Part shown: positions 1-5,053 of the stretch, piece by piece
Position numbering within the stretch: position 1 is the stretch's first letter
Layout: every line of letters begins with the position of its first letter
Source: Acidobacteriota bacterium
Lineage (GTDB): Bacteria > Acidobacteriota > Terriglobia > Terriglobales > Acidobacteriaceae
Assembly (NCBI GenBank): GCA_003224995.1
Contig: QIAI01000021.1
Span: 1 to 7,223, forward strand
Length of the DNA stretch: 7,223 bases
Direction: 5' to 3'
Notes under the pieces: model-generated
What the model was told of the DNA's origin: nothing
What the model saw: the letters and a program-made list of their open reading frames with translations, nothing else
Database searches by the model: none
Position numbers and translations under genes: made by a program

Positions 1-353
1 TGGGCCCCGATCATCCCGATATGCTGAGTGCTCTGCAACAACTCGGGACCGCCTTGGCATACATGCATCGTTATCCGGAGGCGGTGAAGCTTTTCCATGA
101 AGTGATCGAAAAGCAAGGCAAGGTCCCGAACCAGGGAGATCGCTTCACGGTCTGGTATGGCTTTGGGTGCGTAGCCCTGGCGGCCGGGAACCAGGAAGAA
201 GCCTTGCAACATCTGCGGCAAGCCATCCAGCAGGGATATAAAGATGCGGATGGCATGATGGTCGATCACGATCTGGCCGGTTTGCACAACAACCCAGAGT
301 TCCAGCAGCTCGTCGCTGAACTCAAAAGTTCTCCGTTAAAAGCTCAGAACTAG
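1..353 (+). CDS. TPR-repeat protein, C-terminal end (5' end outside window)
   Basis: The reading frame is open from base 3 and ends at TAG 351-353, followed at once by a second in-frame TAG. The codons before the first in-window ATG (21) read GPDHPD, the linker typical of 42-residue kinesin-light-chain-type TPRs. The gene therefore almost certainly starts upstream, and ATG 21 is an internal Met. Two TPR-like helix pairs are visible, one around the RYPEAVKLFHEV stretch and one around NQEEALQHLRQAIQQG. The tail (DLAGLHNNPEFQQLVAEL) resembles the end of many acidobacterial Ser/Thr kinase-TPR or TPR-only proteins, where a 'large drop, then D-P-x-F' segment closes the repeat array. TPRs are protein-protein interaction scaffolds. 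Whether a kinase domain lies upstream cannot be seen. The fragment is a real gene with high confidence; its full identity is inference. Confidence 0.85.
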   Translation, partial: GPDHPDMLSALQQLGTALAYMHRYPEAVKLFHEVIEKQGKVPNQGDRFTVWYGFGCVALAAGNQEEALQHLRQAIQQGYKDADGMMVDHDLAGLHNNPEFQQLVAELKSSPLKAQN

Positions 354-414
354 TAGAACAAGGCACGCGTCGAGCTGCTGGATTCAACTCCAATCTTTTC
401 TCCCTTGGTTTGGG

Positions 415-430
415 GGCGGAGTCGCCTTTT
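415..430 (+). terminator. Weak terminator-like hairpin after the TPR gene
   Basis: GGCG (415-418) and CGCC (423-426) form a 4-bp stem with a 4-nt loop, followed by TTTT (427-430). G-U pairs could extend it into the flanking G and T runs. It lies about 60 nt past the TPR gene stop, the expected place for a terminator. The stem is short, so this is a tentative call. Confidence 0.3.
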
Positions 431-560
431 GAATTAACCATAGAGTAGCTGCTGCTCATCACTCAAATCAGCAAATTTGTAAGGTCATTTACGTAGGGCA
501 AAGATGCAAGGCTTTCGAATGGTCTGAAAAAGAGGGAAGAGGCGCTAACCTTGCGAACCT

Positions 561-588
561 GGGATTGCATCTCATTTCGGCCAATCCC
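561..588 (+). promoter_or_regulatory. Inverted repeat just upstream of the phosphoesterase RBS
   Basis: GGGATTG (561-567) is perfectly complementary to CAATCCC (582-588), giving a 7-bp stem with a 14-nt loop. The stem ends 2 nt before the ribosome binding site at 591-597, so in mRNA it would sit against the translation initiation region. It could stabilise the 5' end, modulate ribosome access, or act as an operator in DNA. None of these is shown by the sequence alone. Confidence 0.4.
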
Positions 589-590
589 GC

Positions 591-597
591 GAAGGAG
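591..597 (+). promoter_or_regulatory. Ribosome binding site for ATG 603
   Basis: GAAGGAG lies 5 nt before ATG 603. This is a near-ideal Shine-Dalgarno at good spacing. It marks ATG 603, with the Tat signal, as the original start of the phosphoesterase gene rather than the weakly supported TTG at 697. Confidence 0.75.
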
Positions 598-602
598 CCG
601 AC

Positions 603-920
603 ATGCCCTCAGACGGTCGCAGTGGCGTAGACGTAGCCGACAACAACAAGAAGAAGGGATCCAGCAGCGCTGAAACTCGGGTCAGCCGCCGAGAGTTTGT
701 CAAAACGGCAACGGCGGCCGGCGGCGCACTCATGCTGGGCTCGGCGAGTTCTCTTTTCGCACATCGTGCTGGTCACGATGGAGAATCGCTCCTTCGATCA
801 TTTCCTCGGCTGGCTGCCCGGAGCAAACGGCATGCAAGCCGGCCTGAGCTATACGGACACTGCGGGCAACAGCTATCCGACTTACGCGCTCACCGATTAC
901 CAGGGGTGCGGGCACGCTGA
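603..920 (+). pseudogene. Tat signal peptide portion of disrupted phosphoesterase gene
   Basis: ATG 603 has a strong ribosome binding site. The first 53 residues form a Tat signal: a polar n-region, the twin-arginine motif SRREFVK at residues 28-34, a hydrophobic stretch of Ala, Gly and Leu at about 36-51, and an S-L-F-A end that suits signal peptidase. After Ala53 (codon 759-761) this frame runs into a meaningless, Arg- and His-rich tail and stops at TGA 918-920. The phosphoesterase sequence continues in another frame from codon 760-762 (His of HIVLVTMENRSFDHF). Only the part up to about 761 is meaningful. Joining the frames needs an insertion of 3k+1 nt or a deletion of 3k+2 nt. The linker usually present between signal peptide and catalytic motif is also absent, which favours a deletion. 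A sequencing or assembly error cannot be excluded. Confidence 0.75.
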
Positions 921-1932
921 TCCCGATCATTCTTATACCGGCGGAAGGATTCAGTACGATAGTGGCAAGTGCGACGGGTTCATGCGCACTGGCCCTGCCG
1001 GAGATACCTTCCCCATCGGATATTACATGCAGTCAGATCTGGCTTTCCTGGGGCAGGCCGCTCCTGGATGGACGACATGCGGCAGGTATTTCGCCGCGAT
1101 TATGGCCGAAACCTTTCCCAACCGCATCTACCAGCACGCCGCACAAACCGATCGCCTTAGCAACACCACCACGATATCGAAGTTGCCCACGATTTGGGAC
1201 CGGTTGGCCGACCACAGCATCAGCCGCCGTTACTATTTCAGCGATGTCCCTCTCCTGGCGTTGTGGGGTTCGAAGTACCTTTCGATCAGCGCGCCGGCCG
1301 CGCAATTCTTCGCCGATTGTGCCGCCGGCACTTTGCCACACGTGTCTGTGGTCGAGCCCCGCTTTCTGGGCGAATCGCAAGGTGTTTCCAACGACGATCA
1401 TCCTTTCGCCGACATCCGCAACGGAGAAGCATTTCTGAATCTCGTCTATGCCGCGGTCACGCTGAGCCCGGCATGGCGAAATACTATCCTGGTCATCAAT
1501 TTTGATGAGTGGGGTGGGTTCTTCGAGCATGTGCCTCCAACTGCCGCGCCGATTCCGGTGGCGGATGCGGCTGCCGGCAATCAAGACGGATTGCGGGGTT
1601 TCCGTGTTCCCTGCGTGATTTTTTCACCATGGTCGCGGCGGAATTACGTGGCGGGCGGTGTATATGATCACACCTCTGTCCTAAAGATGATCGAGTGGCG
1701 CTGGAATTTGCGACCGCTTACCGTGCGCGATGCCTCGGCGCGGAATCTCGCATTGGCGCTGGACTTCTCGACTGTGGATCTCGATGCGCCGCAGTACGCA
1801 GTCCCACCGGGGCCATTCGGAAGCCCTTGTAGTTCGATCCTCACTACGCCGTCTGCTGGTTTGCCAAGAAGCGGAGAGAATTGGGAAGGCCTGAGAAATG
1901 TCGCCCTGCAGCATGGCTGGCCCGCGGCGTAA
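697..1932 (+). CDS. Phospholipase C / acid phosphatase family phosphoesterase (catalytic body; signal peptide out of frame)
   Basis: This frame carries the nearly complete catalytic domain of the bacterial phosphoesterase family that includes non-haemolytic phospholipase C and AcpA-type acid phosphatase. These are secreted enzymes that hydrolyse phosphate esters such as phospholipid headgroups. Visible family motifs are ENRSFDH (codons 781-801), DDHP (1393-1404), DEWGGFFEH (1504-1530) and YDHTS (1663-1677). Their acidic and His residues, with the Asn of ENRSFD, are the expected metal-binding set. Long diagnostic stretches such as AAIMAETFPNRIYQHAAQ and MIEWRWNL also fit. The only in-frame start upstream is TTG 697 with no good ribosome binding site, and residues 1-21 from it are an out-of-frame reading of the Tat signal, so the true start was ATG 603. 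As it stands the gene would give a short Tat peptide or a signal-less enzyme. Stop TAA 1930-1932. Family call is confident; functionality is doubtful. Confidence 0.85.
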   Translation: MSKRQRRPAAHSCWARRVLFSHIVLVTMENRSFDHFLGWLPGANGMQAGLSYTDTAGNSYPTYALTDYQGCGHADPDHSYTGGRIQYDSGKCDGFMRTGPAGDTFPIGYYMQSDLAFLGQAAPGWTTCGRYFAAIMAETFPNRIYQHAAQTDRLSNTTTISKLPTIWDRLADHSISRRYYFSDVPLLALWGSKYLSISAPAAQFFADCAAGTLPHVSVVEPRFLGESQGVSNDDHPFADIRNGEAFLNLVYAAVTLSPAWRNTILVINFDEWGGFFEHVPPTAAPIPVADAAAGNQDGLRGFRVPCVIFSPWSRRNYVAGGVYDHTSVLKMIEWRWNLRPLTVRDASARNLALALDFSTVDLDAPQYAVPPGPFGSPCSSILTTPSAGLPRSGENWEGLRNVALQHGWPAA

Positions 1933-2020
1933 GGCCACGTACGGTTTCGTTCGCGATCGCAAATATCCTGGAGTCGCTGCAGGGCTAGAAAATTCCTGTC
2001 GCCAAGGGTTTCGAGTGGAA

Positions 2021-3277
2021 TCACTCTGGGAGCGGTGGTGAGATTGTAAAGCCAGGGCAATGCCGGCGCATGCCTACAGACATGCGCCGGCCTTCCTTCT
2101 TGTTCGTAGTTTTGGCGGGAATGGGCTTTGCAGCGGATGCCGGCGAGGGCTTGGCTGCAACAGCAACATTGGACTTGAGAGCGGCGTTATTCACCACATT
2201 TTGAGTCGGAGCAGCAGGAAGGCGGCTGTTCTGGGTAGCATGATTGACCGTTCCCGGTTGCGCCGGAACTGCTACTGCGCCCCGCTGTCCCGGGACCATT
2301 ACCGCTCGAGAGGTGGCAGCGGCGCCTGTGACGGAAGCTCGACTAGCCTGCGCCGGAAGGCCGGGACCTGCAATTCCGGGTGCAGCAGTGCCTCCGACGT
2401 AATTCGATACGCCGGGGGCGGCGCTCTTTTTAACTCCCGCAATACCGGTGGCCGGTGCAACTCCCTGAGCAGGTATGCCAGTGCTGCTTGCGCCCGGCGC
2501 GAGGCTCGGGAAGTTCAAGTTGTATTCCCGGACCGCTATTGCTTGGGCGCCATTCTGGGCCTGAAGTTCGTCAATCGTGAAGTTATAAGAAAAGCCGGTA
2601 CCGATTGCGCTGTCGTTGCCGCGGGACCGAGCTACCGAAAACATCACGTTCCCGGTTTGGCCGGGACCGAGGGAGAACTGCGAATCGGTCTGGTTGCCAC
2701 GATCGATTCCCATGCCCTGCACGGCACCGGGATTCCCGCCGGCAGCCTGGTAAGTATTTCCCAAGTTATCCACCATGACCATGGATCCTTCCCGGTAGGC
2801 GATGATCAGCGGTTGATTGGTCAGGTTCTGGAACTGGAGATTCATGCGAATGATGTGCCAGTAGCCCTGCTGGCTCATCGTCATTTGCGATACTGCGGCT
2901 GCGAACGGACCCGCATTGAAGCACTGCGGACCGCAAGAGCCGTCGCCACCTCCCGCAGTGAAGGCGGCATTATTGAGGCTTGCGCCGGCGGCGCCGTTCT
3001 GGACGTTTCCGCAGGGCGATTGTGGATTGGCATTCATCTGATTGGGCTGTCCCCCGATGATGGGGATTTGCTGCTGAACCTGCTGTTGCACTTGTTGAGC
3101 CTGCTGGCCGCCTTGTTGGGCTGCGTTCTGGCCAGTCTGCGTGGCAGACTTCTTGAGCTTCTGCCATATGGTTTCGTTATGTGGAGCCTGCGAGGCTTGT
3201 GACGCCGCGTTTATTGAAACGGCAAGCAGGGTGGCGACCAGGATAAACACCATTCGCTTAGAGCTTGGATTACGCAT
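2021..3277 (-). CDS. Secreted Gln-rich / Ala-Pro-rich protein of unknown function
   Basis: The 418-residue product begins with a Sec-type signal peptide: basic n-region RNPSSKR, hydrophobic core at about 9-22, and likely cleavage near the Ala/Ser-rich 24-31. ATG 3277 is supported by AGGAG at 3288-3284, 6 nt upstream. After the signal come a Gln-rich low-complexity segment (about 46-70), a linker with Cys89, Cys115 and Cys119, and a globular region (about 120-258). The globular region has alternating hydrophobic strands (HIIRMNLQFQNLTNQPLIIA, GNTYQAAGG, GNVMFSV, YNLNFPSL) that suggest an immunoglobulin-like or DUF4352-like beta-sandwich. A low-complexity Ala/Pro/Gly/Val tail (259-391) follows, then a short basic end. 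The three Cys before the domain could form disulfides outside the cytoplasm. It lies 27 nt after the membrane-protein gene on the same strand, so co-transcription is likely. The last ~25 codons overlap a strong inverted repeat, so the true C-terminus is uncertain. No named function is claimed. Confidence 0.8.
   Translation of the reverse strand: MRNPSSKRMVFILVATLLAVSINAASQASQAPHNETIWQKLKKSATQTGQNAAQQGGQQAQQVQQQVQQQIPIIGGQPNQMNANPQSPCGNVQNGAAGASLNNAAFTAGGGDGSCGPQCFNAGPFAAAVSQMTMSQQGYWHIIRMNLQFQNLTNQPLIIAYREGSMVMVDNLGNTYQAAGGNPGAVQGMGIDRGNQTDSQFSLGPGQTGNVMFSVARSRGNDSAIGTGFSYNFTIDELQAQNGAQAIAVREYNLNFPSLAPGASSTGIPAQGVAPATGIAGVKKSAAPGVSNYVGGTAAPGIAGPGLPAQASRASVTGAAATSRAVMVPGQRGAVAVPAQPGTVNHATQNSRLPAAPTQNVVNNAALKSNVAVAAKPSPASAAKPIPAKTTNKKEGRRMSVGMRRHCPGFTISPPLPE
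2062..2100 (+). terminator. Perfect 11-bp hairpin at the convergent junction, candidate terminator
   Basis: GCCGGCGCATG (2062-2072) and CATGCGCCGGC (2081-2091) form a perfect 11-bp stem with an 8-nt loop. On the + strand it is followed by a pyrimidine- and T-rich tract (CTTCCTTCTTGTT), consistent with termination of the phosphoesterase transcript about 130 nt after its stop. On the - strand the downstream sequence is not T-rich, and the element lies inside the last ~25 codons of the minus-strand secreted-protein gene. It could instead be a REP-like palindrome. The inverted repeat is certain; the terminator role is inferred. Confidence 0.55.
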
Positions 3278-3304
3278 ATTTCTCTCCTCTGATTTTTTTC
3301 GAAC

Positions 3305-4114
3305 CTAAGCTGCGGCCCTTTGGGATTCTTCAAAACTCTTGTCTTCGCTTGCCCTAGCGACCAGGAACTGCTTCGCCGAGATCACAGCGAAGTAGAGGGT
3401 GACGGCGATTGAAAGATAGGCGCCAAATCCCAGCGAAAACGCCTTCATCATTTCGTCTTGAGCTTGCCTCTGGAGGGCTCCGTAAGGACCTTCGACGACG
3501 GGGCCAAGCGAACTTTGCAGGCTGCTACGAATGGCGATACCTACGACCACCATGAATGCCAGCGGCAGAAGCCCACCCAGCACTGCACGTTTGTTCTTCC
3601 ATAAGTACGGAAGAAACGGACCTGCCAGCGCGGCGATCGCAAGAAAACCCCAGAGGCCGGCACTTGGACTGCTGTGCCGCTCCAGGAGTTGAATCGGATT
3701 CCGCGCATTCAAAAAACCCAGAGCTTGCCAAAACGTAAACTCGAACCTCCCGAGGAGGGGCAACTCGAGAGAAGCGACGGATAGAAAAATCCACGAAAAG
3801 ATGAGAAGCCCGGCGGCTATCAACCGTGGCAAGCCAAACTTGGCAACCAGCTTCGCAGCCAGTGCCGATCCCCTTTTCTTTGCCAGCGCAAGCGCGACCT
3901 CCGCCTGTTCCCTAGCAATCTGCGACTCCGGCACGGTAGTTACTCCAATCACCTTGTCGAGGGGATCAAACTCAACTTCCACCGCAAGTCCCGGTTTGGG
4001 TGGAACCTCCGACCTCCATGCGCCTTCAATCAAGAATGGGTACTGACGCCCTTCCACCATTAACAGACCGGGGCCGGCATACGGATCGCGCAGTACTTTG
4101 CCTCTCTTTGCCAT
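3305..4114 (-). CDS. Four-helix integral membrane protein with N-terminal soluble domain, unknown function
   Basis: The start is set at ATG 4114, giving 269 residues. AAAGGAGGG (4125-4117) sits directly upstream, and the next in-frame ATG (4228) has no such site and would add a Cys/Arg-rich, non-family-like 38 residues. Residues 1-65 form a small soluble domain with beta-strand character (GPGLLMVEGRQYPF, PGLAVEVEFDPLDKVIGVT). Residues 66-93 are an Ala/Lys-rich helix (QIAREQAEVALALAKKRG). Four hydrophobic segments follow at about 97-117, 153-171, 177-196 and 230-252, and the C-terminus is short and charged. I recall similar hypothetical proteins beginning with a 'K-V-L-R-D-P-Y-x-G-P-G-L-L' motif but no assigned function. 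It is the first gene of a two-gene minus-strand unit with the secreted Gln-rich protein, and diverges from the sigma factor gene. Stop TAG 3307-3305. Confidence 0.8.
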   Translation of the reverse strand: MAKRGKVLRDPYAGPGLLMVEGRQYPFLIEGAWRSEVPPKPGLAVEVEFDPLDKVIGVTTVPESQIAREQAEVALALAKKRGSALAAKLVAKFGLPRLIAAGLLIFSWIFLSVASLELPLLGRFEFTFWQALGFLNARNPIQLLERHSSPSAGLWGFLAIAALAGPFLPYLWKNKRAVLGGLLPLAFMVVVGIAIRSSLQSSLGPVVEGPYGALQRQAQDEMMKAFSLGFGAYLSIAVTLYFAVISAKQFLVARASEDKSFEESQRAAA

Positions 4115-4116
4115 AT

Positions 4117-4125
4117 CCCTCCTTT
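4117..4125 (-). promoter_or_regulatory. Strong ribosome binding site deciding start at 4114
   Basis: On the minus strand AAAGGAGGG precedes ATG 4114 by 2 nt (4 nt when counted from the AAGGAG core). It is the best Shine-Dalgarno in the window and selects the 269-residue product over a 307-residue reading that begins at 4228. Confidence 0.75.
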
Positions 4126-4172
4126 GCAGATCGAACAGATTTCGGTGTTTACGGACTGGATCGATTTGAGAT

Positions 4173-4190
4173 GTGTGCGCCCCAGCACAC
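4173..4190 (-). promoter_or_regulatory. Hairpin in the upstream region of the membrane-protein gene
   Basis: GTGTGC (4173-4178) and GCACAC (4185-4190) form a perfect 6-bp stem with a 6-nt loop, about 60 nt before ATG 4114. It could be a 5'-UTR hairpin or a protein-binding site. Neither flank has a U-run, so it is not a terminator. Confidence 0.3.
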
Positions 4191-4287
4191 GCTCCAGGAG
4201 TTCTTGCCTGCCGGCTCCCACTTCGCATTGCGCAAAGCTTCCAAAAAAACCGTCATTGGACGGAAAGAAATTAGCGGTAAGGGGAAT

Positions 4288-4389
4288 TGCGGGGTTGGCA
4301 GAAACTAGTTGTGAGACTTTCCCCGCAGTGGTAGCATTCGCCGGTTCCCGGAGACCGATCACCCTCCATAAGTCAGGGTTCTTTCCGGG
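4288..4389 (+). promoter_or_regulatory. Candidate structured leader of the sigma factor gene
   Basis: Two consecutive stem structures can be drawn by hand. Stem 1 is TGCGGGG (4288-4294) with CCCCGCA (4321-4327), 7 bp. Stem 2 is CCCGGAGA (4347-4354) with TTTCCGGG (4382-4389), 8 bp including one G-U, and it encloses ACCCT/AGGGT (4361-4365 / 4375-4379). GCGGGG (4289-4294) can also pair with CCCCGC at 4397-4402, just before the ribosome binding site (AGGA 4414-4417), and GGGGAA (4281-4286) with TTCCCC (4319-4324). Mutually exclusive folds are therefore possible. The G-U pair would be an A-C mismatch in minus-strand RNA, which mildly favours a plus-strand transcript. I do not recognise a known riboswitch family. 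Confidence 0.3.
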
Positions 4390-4426
4390 TGCTCCCCCCC
4401 GCTTCGTACACACAGGAACAACTGCC

Positions 4427-5023
4427 ATGCAACTGCGGGACTCTGCTACCCCCGATAAGTATTTGCCCAAAGAGCGCGCACCGTCAGGTGTCCGAAGGGA
4501 CGACGAACGGCAAGCCCTTGACGACCTGTTCAGCCTGGCTTACGAGGAATTGCGGCGGCTCGCATCGAGCGTGCGGCGGGGCGATCCCAGCGCAACCCTC
4601 AGCCCGACCGCATTAGTGAACGAAGCCTGGTTGAAATTAGCGAACTCTCCACCTCTCGCCTCGGCTTCGCGGCTGCACTTCAAGCGCATTGCGGCGCGCG
4701 CCATGCGTCAACTGCTGGTGGAGGCTGCTCGCCGCCGCAATGCACACAAACGCGGAGGAAATGACGGCTTCGAGCTGATTACCTTTGACGAGTCCCTGAT
4801 GCAGAGCGCGAAGTGTGGAACCGAGTTGCTCGCGCTCGATTCCGCTCTCGAAGAGTTGGCGCGAGTTCAACCGCGCCAGGCATTGATGGTGGAAAGCCGC
4901 TTCTTTGGAGGCCTCGACATCACCGAGACGGCTCACTTGCTGGGCGTTTCGGAAGCTACCATTCTCCGAGACTGGCGCGCCGCCAAGGCGTGGCTCGCTC
5001 ACGCCCTACGCGAAGTACACTGA
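4427..5023 (+). CDS. ECF-subfamily RNA polymerase sigma factor (kinase-linked, acidobacterial type)
   Basis: The 198-residue product directs RNA polymerase core to a specific promoter set. Region 2 spans about 28-105: ALDDLFSLAYEELRRLA, then TLSPTALVNEAWLKL (57-71), then HFKRIAARAMRQLLVEAARRRNAHKRGG. Region 4 spans about 134-194, with a helix-turn-helix in VESRFFGGLDITETAHLLGVS and the recognition-helix part SEATILRDWRAAKAWL. This pattern matches the ECF type common in Acidobacteriota and Planctomycetota (TIGR02999 / PF07638). ATG 4427 is chosen because AGGA (4414-4417) lies 9 nt upstream and the length fits the family. A frame open to ATG 4124 would add 101 unlike residues. The acidic DAED of classical region 2.2 aligns with SPTA (59-62), leaving Thr61 at a position proposed to be phosphorylated in kinase-paired ECFs. 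No anti-sigma gene is visible; the kinase gene follows after 30 nt. Stop TGA 5021-5023. Confidence 0.93.
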   Translation: MQLRDSATPDKYLPKERAPSGVRRDDERQALDDLFSLAYEELRRLASSVRRGDPSATLSPTALVNEAWLKLANSPPLASASRLHFKRIAARAMRQLLVEAARRRNAHKRGGNDGFELITFDESLMQSAKCGTELLALDSALEELARVQPRQALMVESRFFGGLDITETAHLLGVSEATILRDWRAAKAWLAHALREVH

Positions 5024-5053
5024 CCCTGGTTCGTCACAAGCACGGAAGTTGAA

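Larger units (their letters stand above)
4115..4426. other. Divergent intergenic region
   Basis: About 310 bp separate the minus-strand membrane-protein gene from the plus-strand sigma factor gene, so it should hold promoters for both directions. I could not find a convincing -35/-10 pair on either strand. It is rich in symmetry. It contains a 6-bp hairpin at 4173-4190, the palindromes TTGCGCAA (4228-4235) and AACTAGTT (4303-4310), a 5-bp hairpin CCGTC/GACGG (4250-4263), and the larger inverted repeats listed separately at 4288-4389. The plus frame of the sigma gene happens to be open across nearly the whole region, but that translation looks non-coding. Confidence 0.6.

Noticed and set aside
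751..762. Programmed +1 frameshifting at the CTCTTTTCGC stretch to join Tat signal and phosphoesterase.
   Set aside because: I see no recognised shift-prone codon, stop codon or stimulatory stem at the junction, and the joined protein would lack the usual linker. A mutation or assembly error is simpler.
1033..1584. A 183-codon minus-strand open frame across the phosphoesterase.
   Set aside because: It is fully covered by the conserved phosphoesterase domain on the plus strand and has no family-like features.
1953..1960. GCGATCGC octamer, the HIP1 palindrome of cyanobacteria.
   Set aside because: A single copy in moderately GC-rich DNA is uninformative, and nothing else in the window suggests a cyanobacterium.
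2060..3202. A 380-codon plus-strand open frame opposite the secreted-protein gene.
   Set aside because: It is antisense to a gene with a clear signal peptide and ribosome binding site. Its translation is Arg/Ser/Cys-rich with no recognisable domain, as expected for a shadow frame in GC-rich DNA.
4115..4228. A 38-residue N-terminal extension of the minus-strand membrane protein.
   Set aside because: The strong ribosome binding site at 4117-4125 directly precedes ATG 4114, while ATG 4228 lacks one and the extension reads as random.
4228..4299. CGCAAAGC followed by GCGGGGTT, recalling two conserved blocks of the c-di-GMP-I (GEMM) riboswitch.
   Set aside because: The GGCAAACC block, the GAAA tetraloop helix and the two parallel stems of that class could not be found, and the spacing is off. 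Resemblance is judged accidental.
4124..4426. A 101-residue N-terminal extension of the sigma factor.
   Set aside because: The frame is open by chance: the translation has no sigma-like features, it would carry the proposed leader stems, and ATG 4427 has a ribosome binding site and gives the family's usual length.
4060..4470. A 136-codon minus-strand open frame spanning the divergent intergenic region.
   Set aside because: It overlaps both the start of the membrane-protein gene in another frame and the sigma gene start. It has several Cys/Arg/Pro clusters but no recognisable domain.
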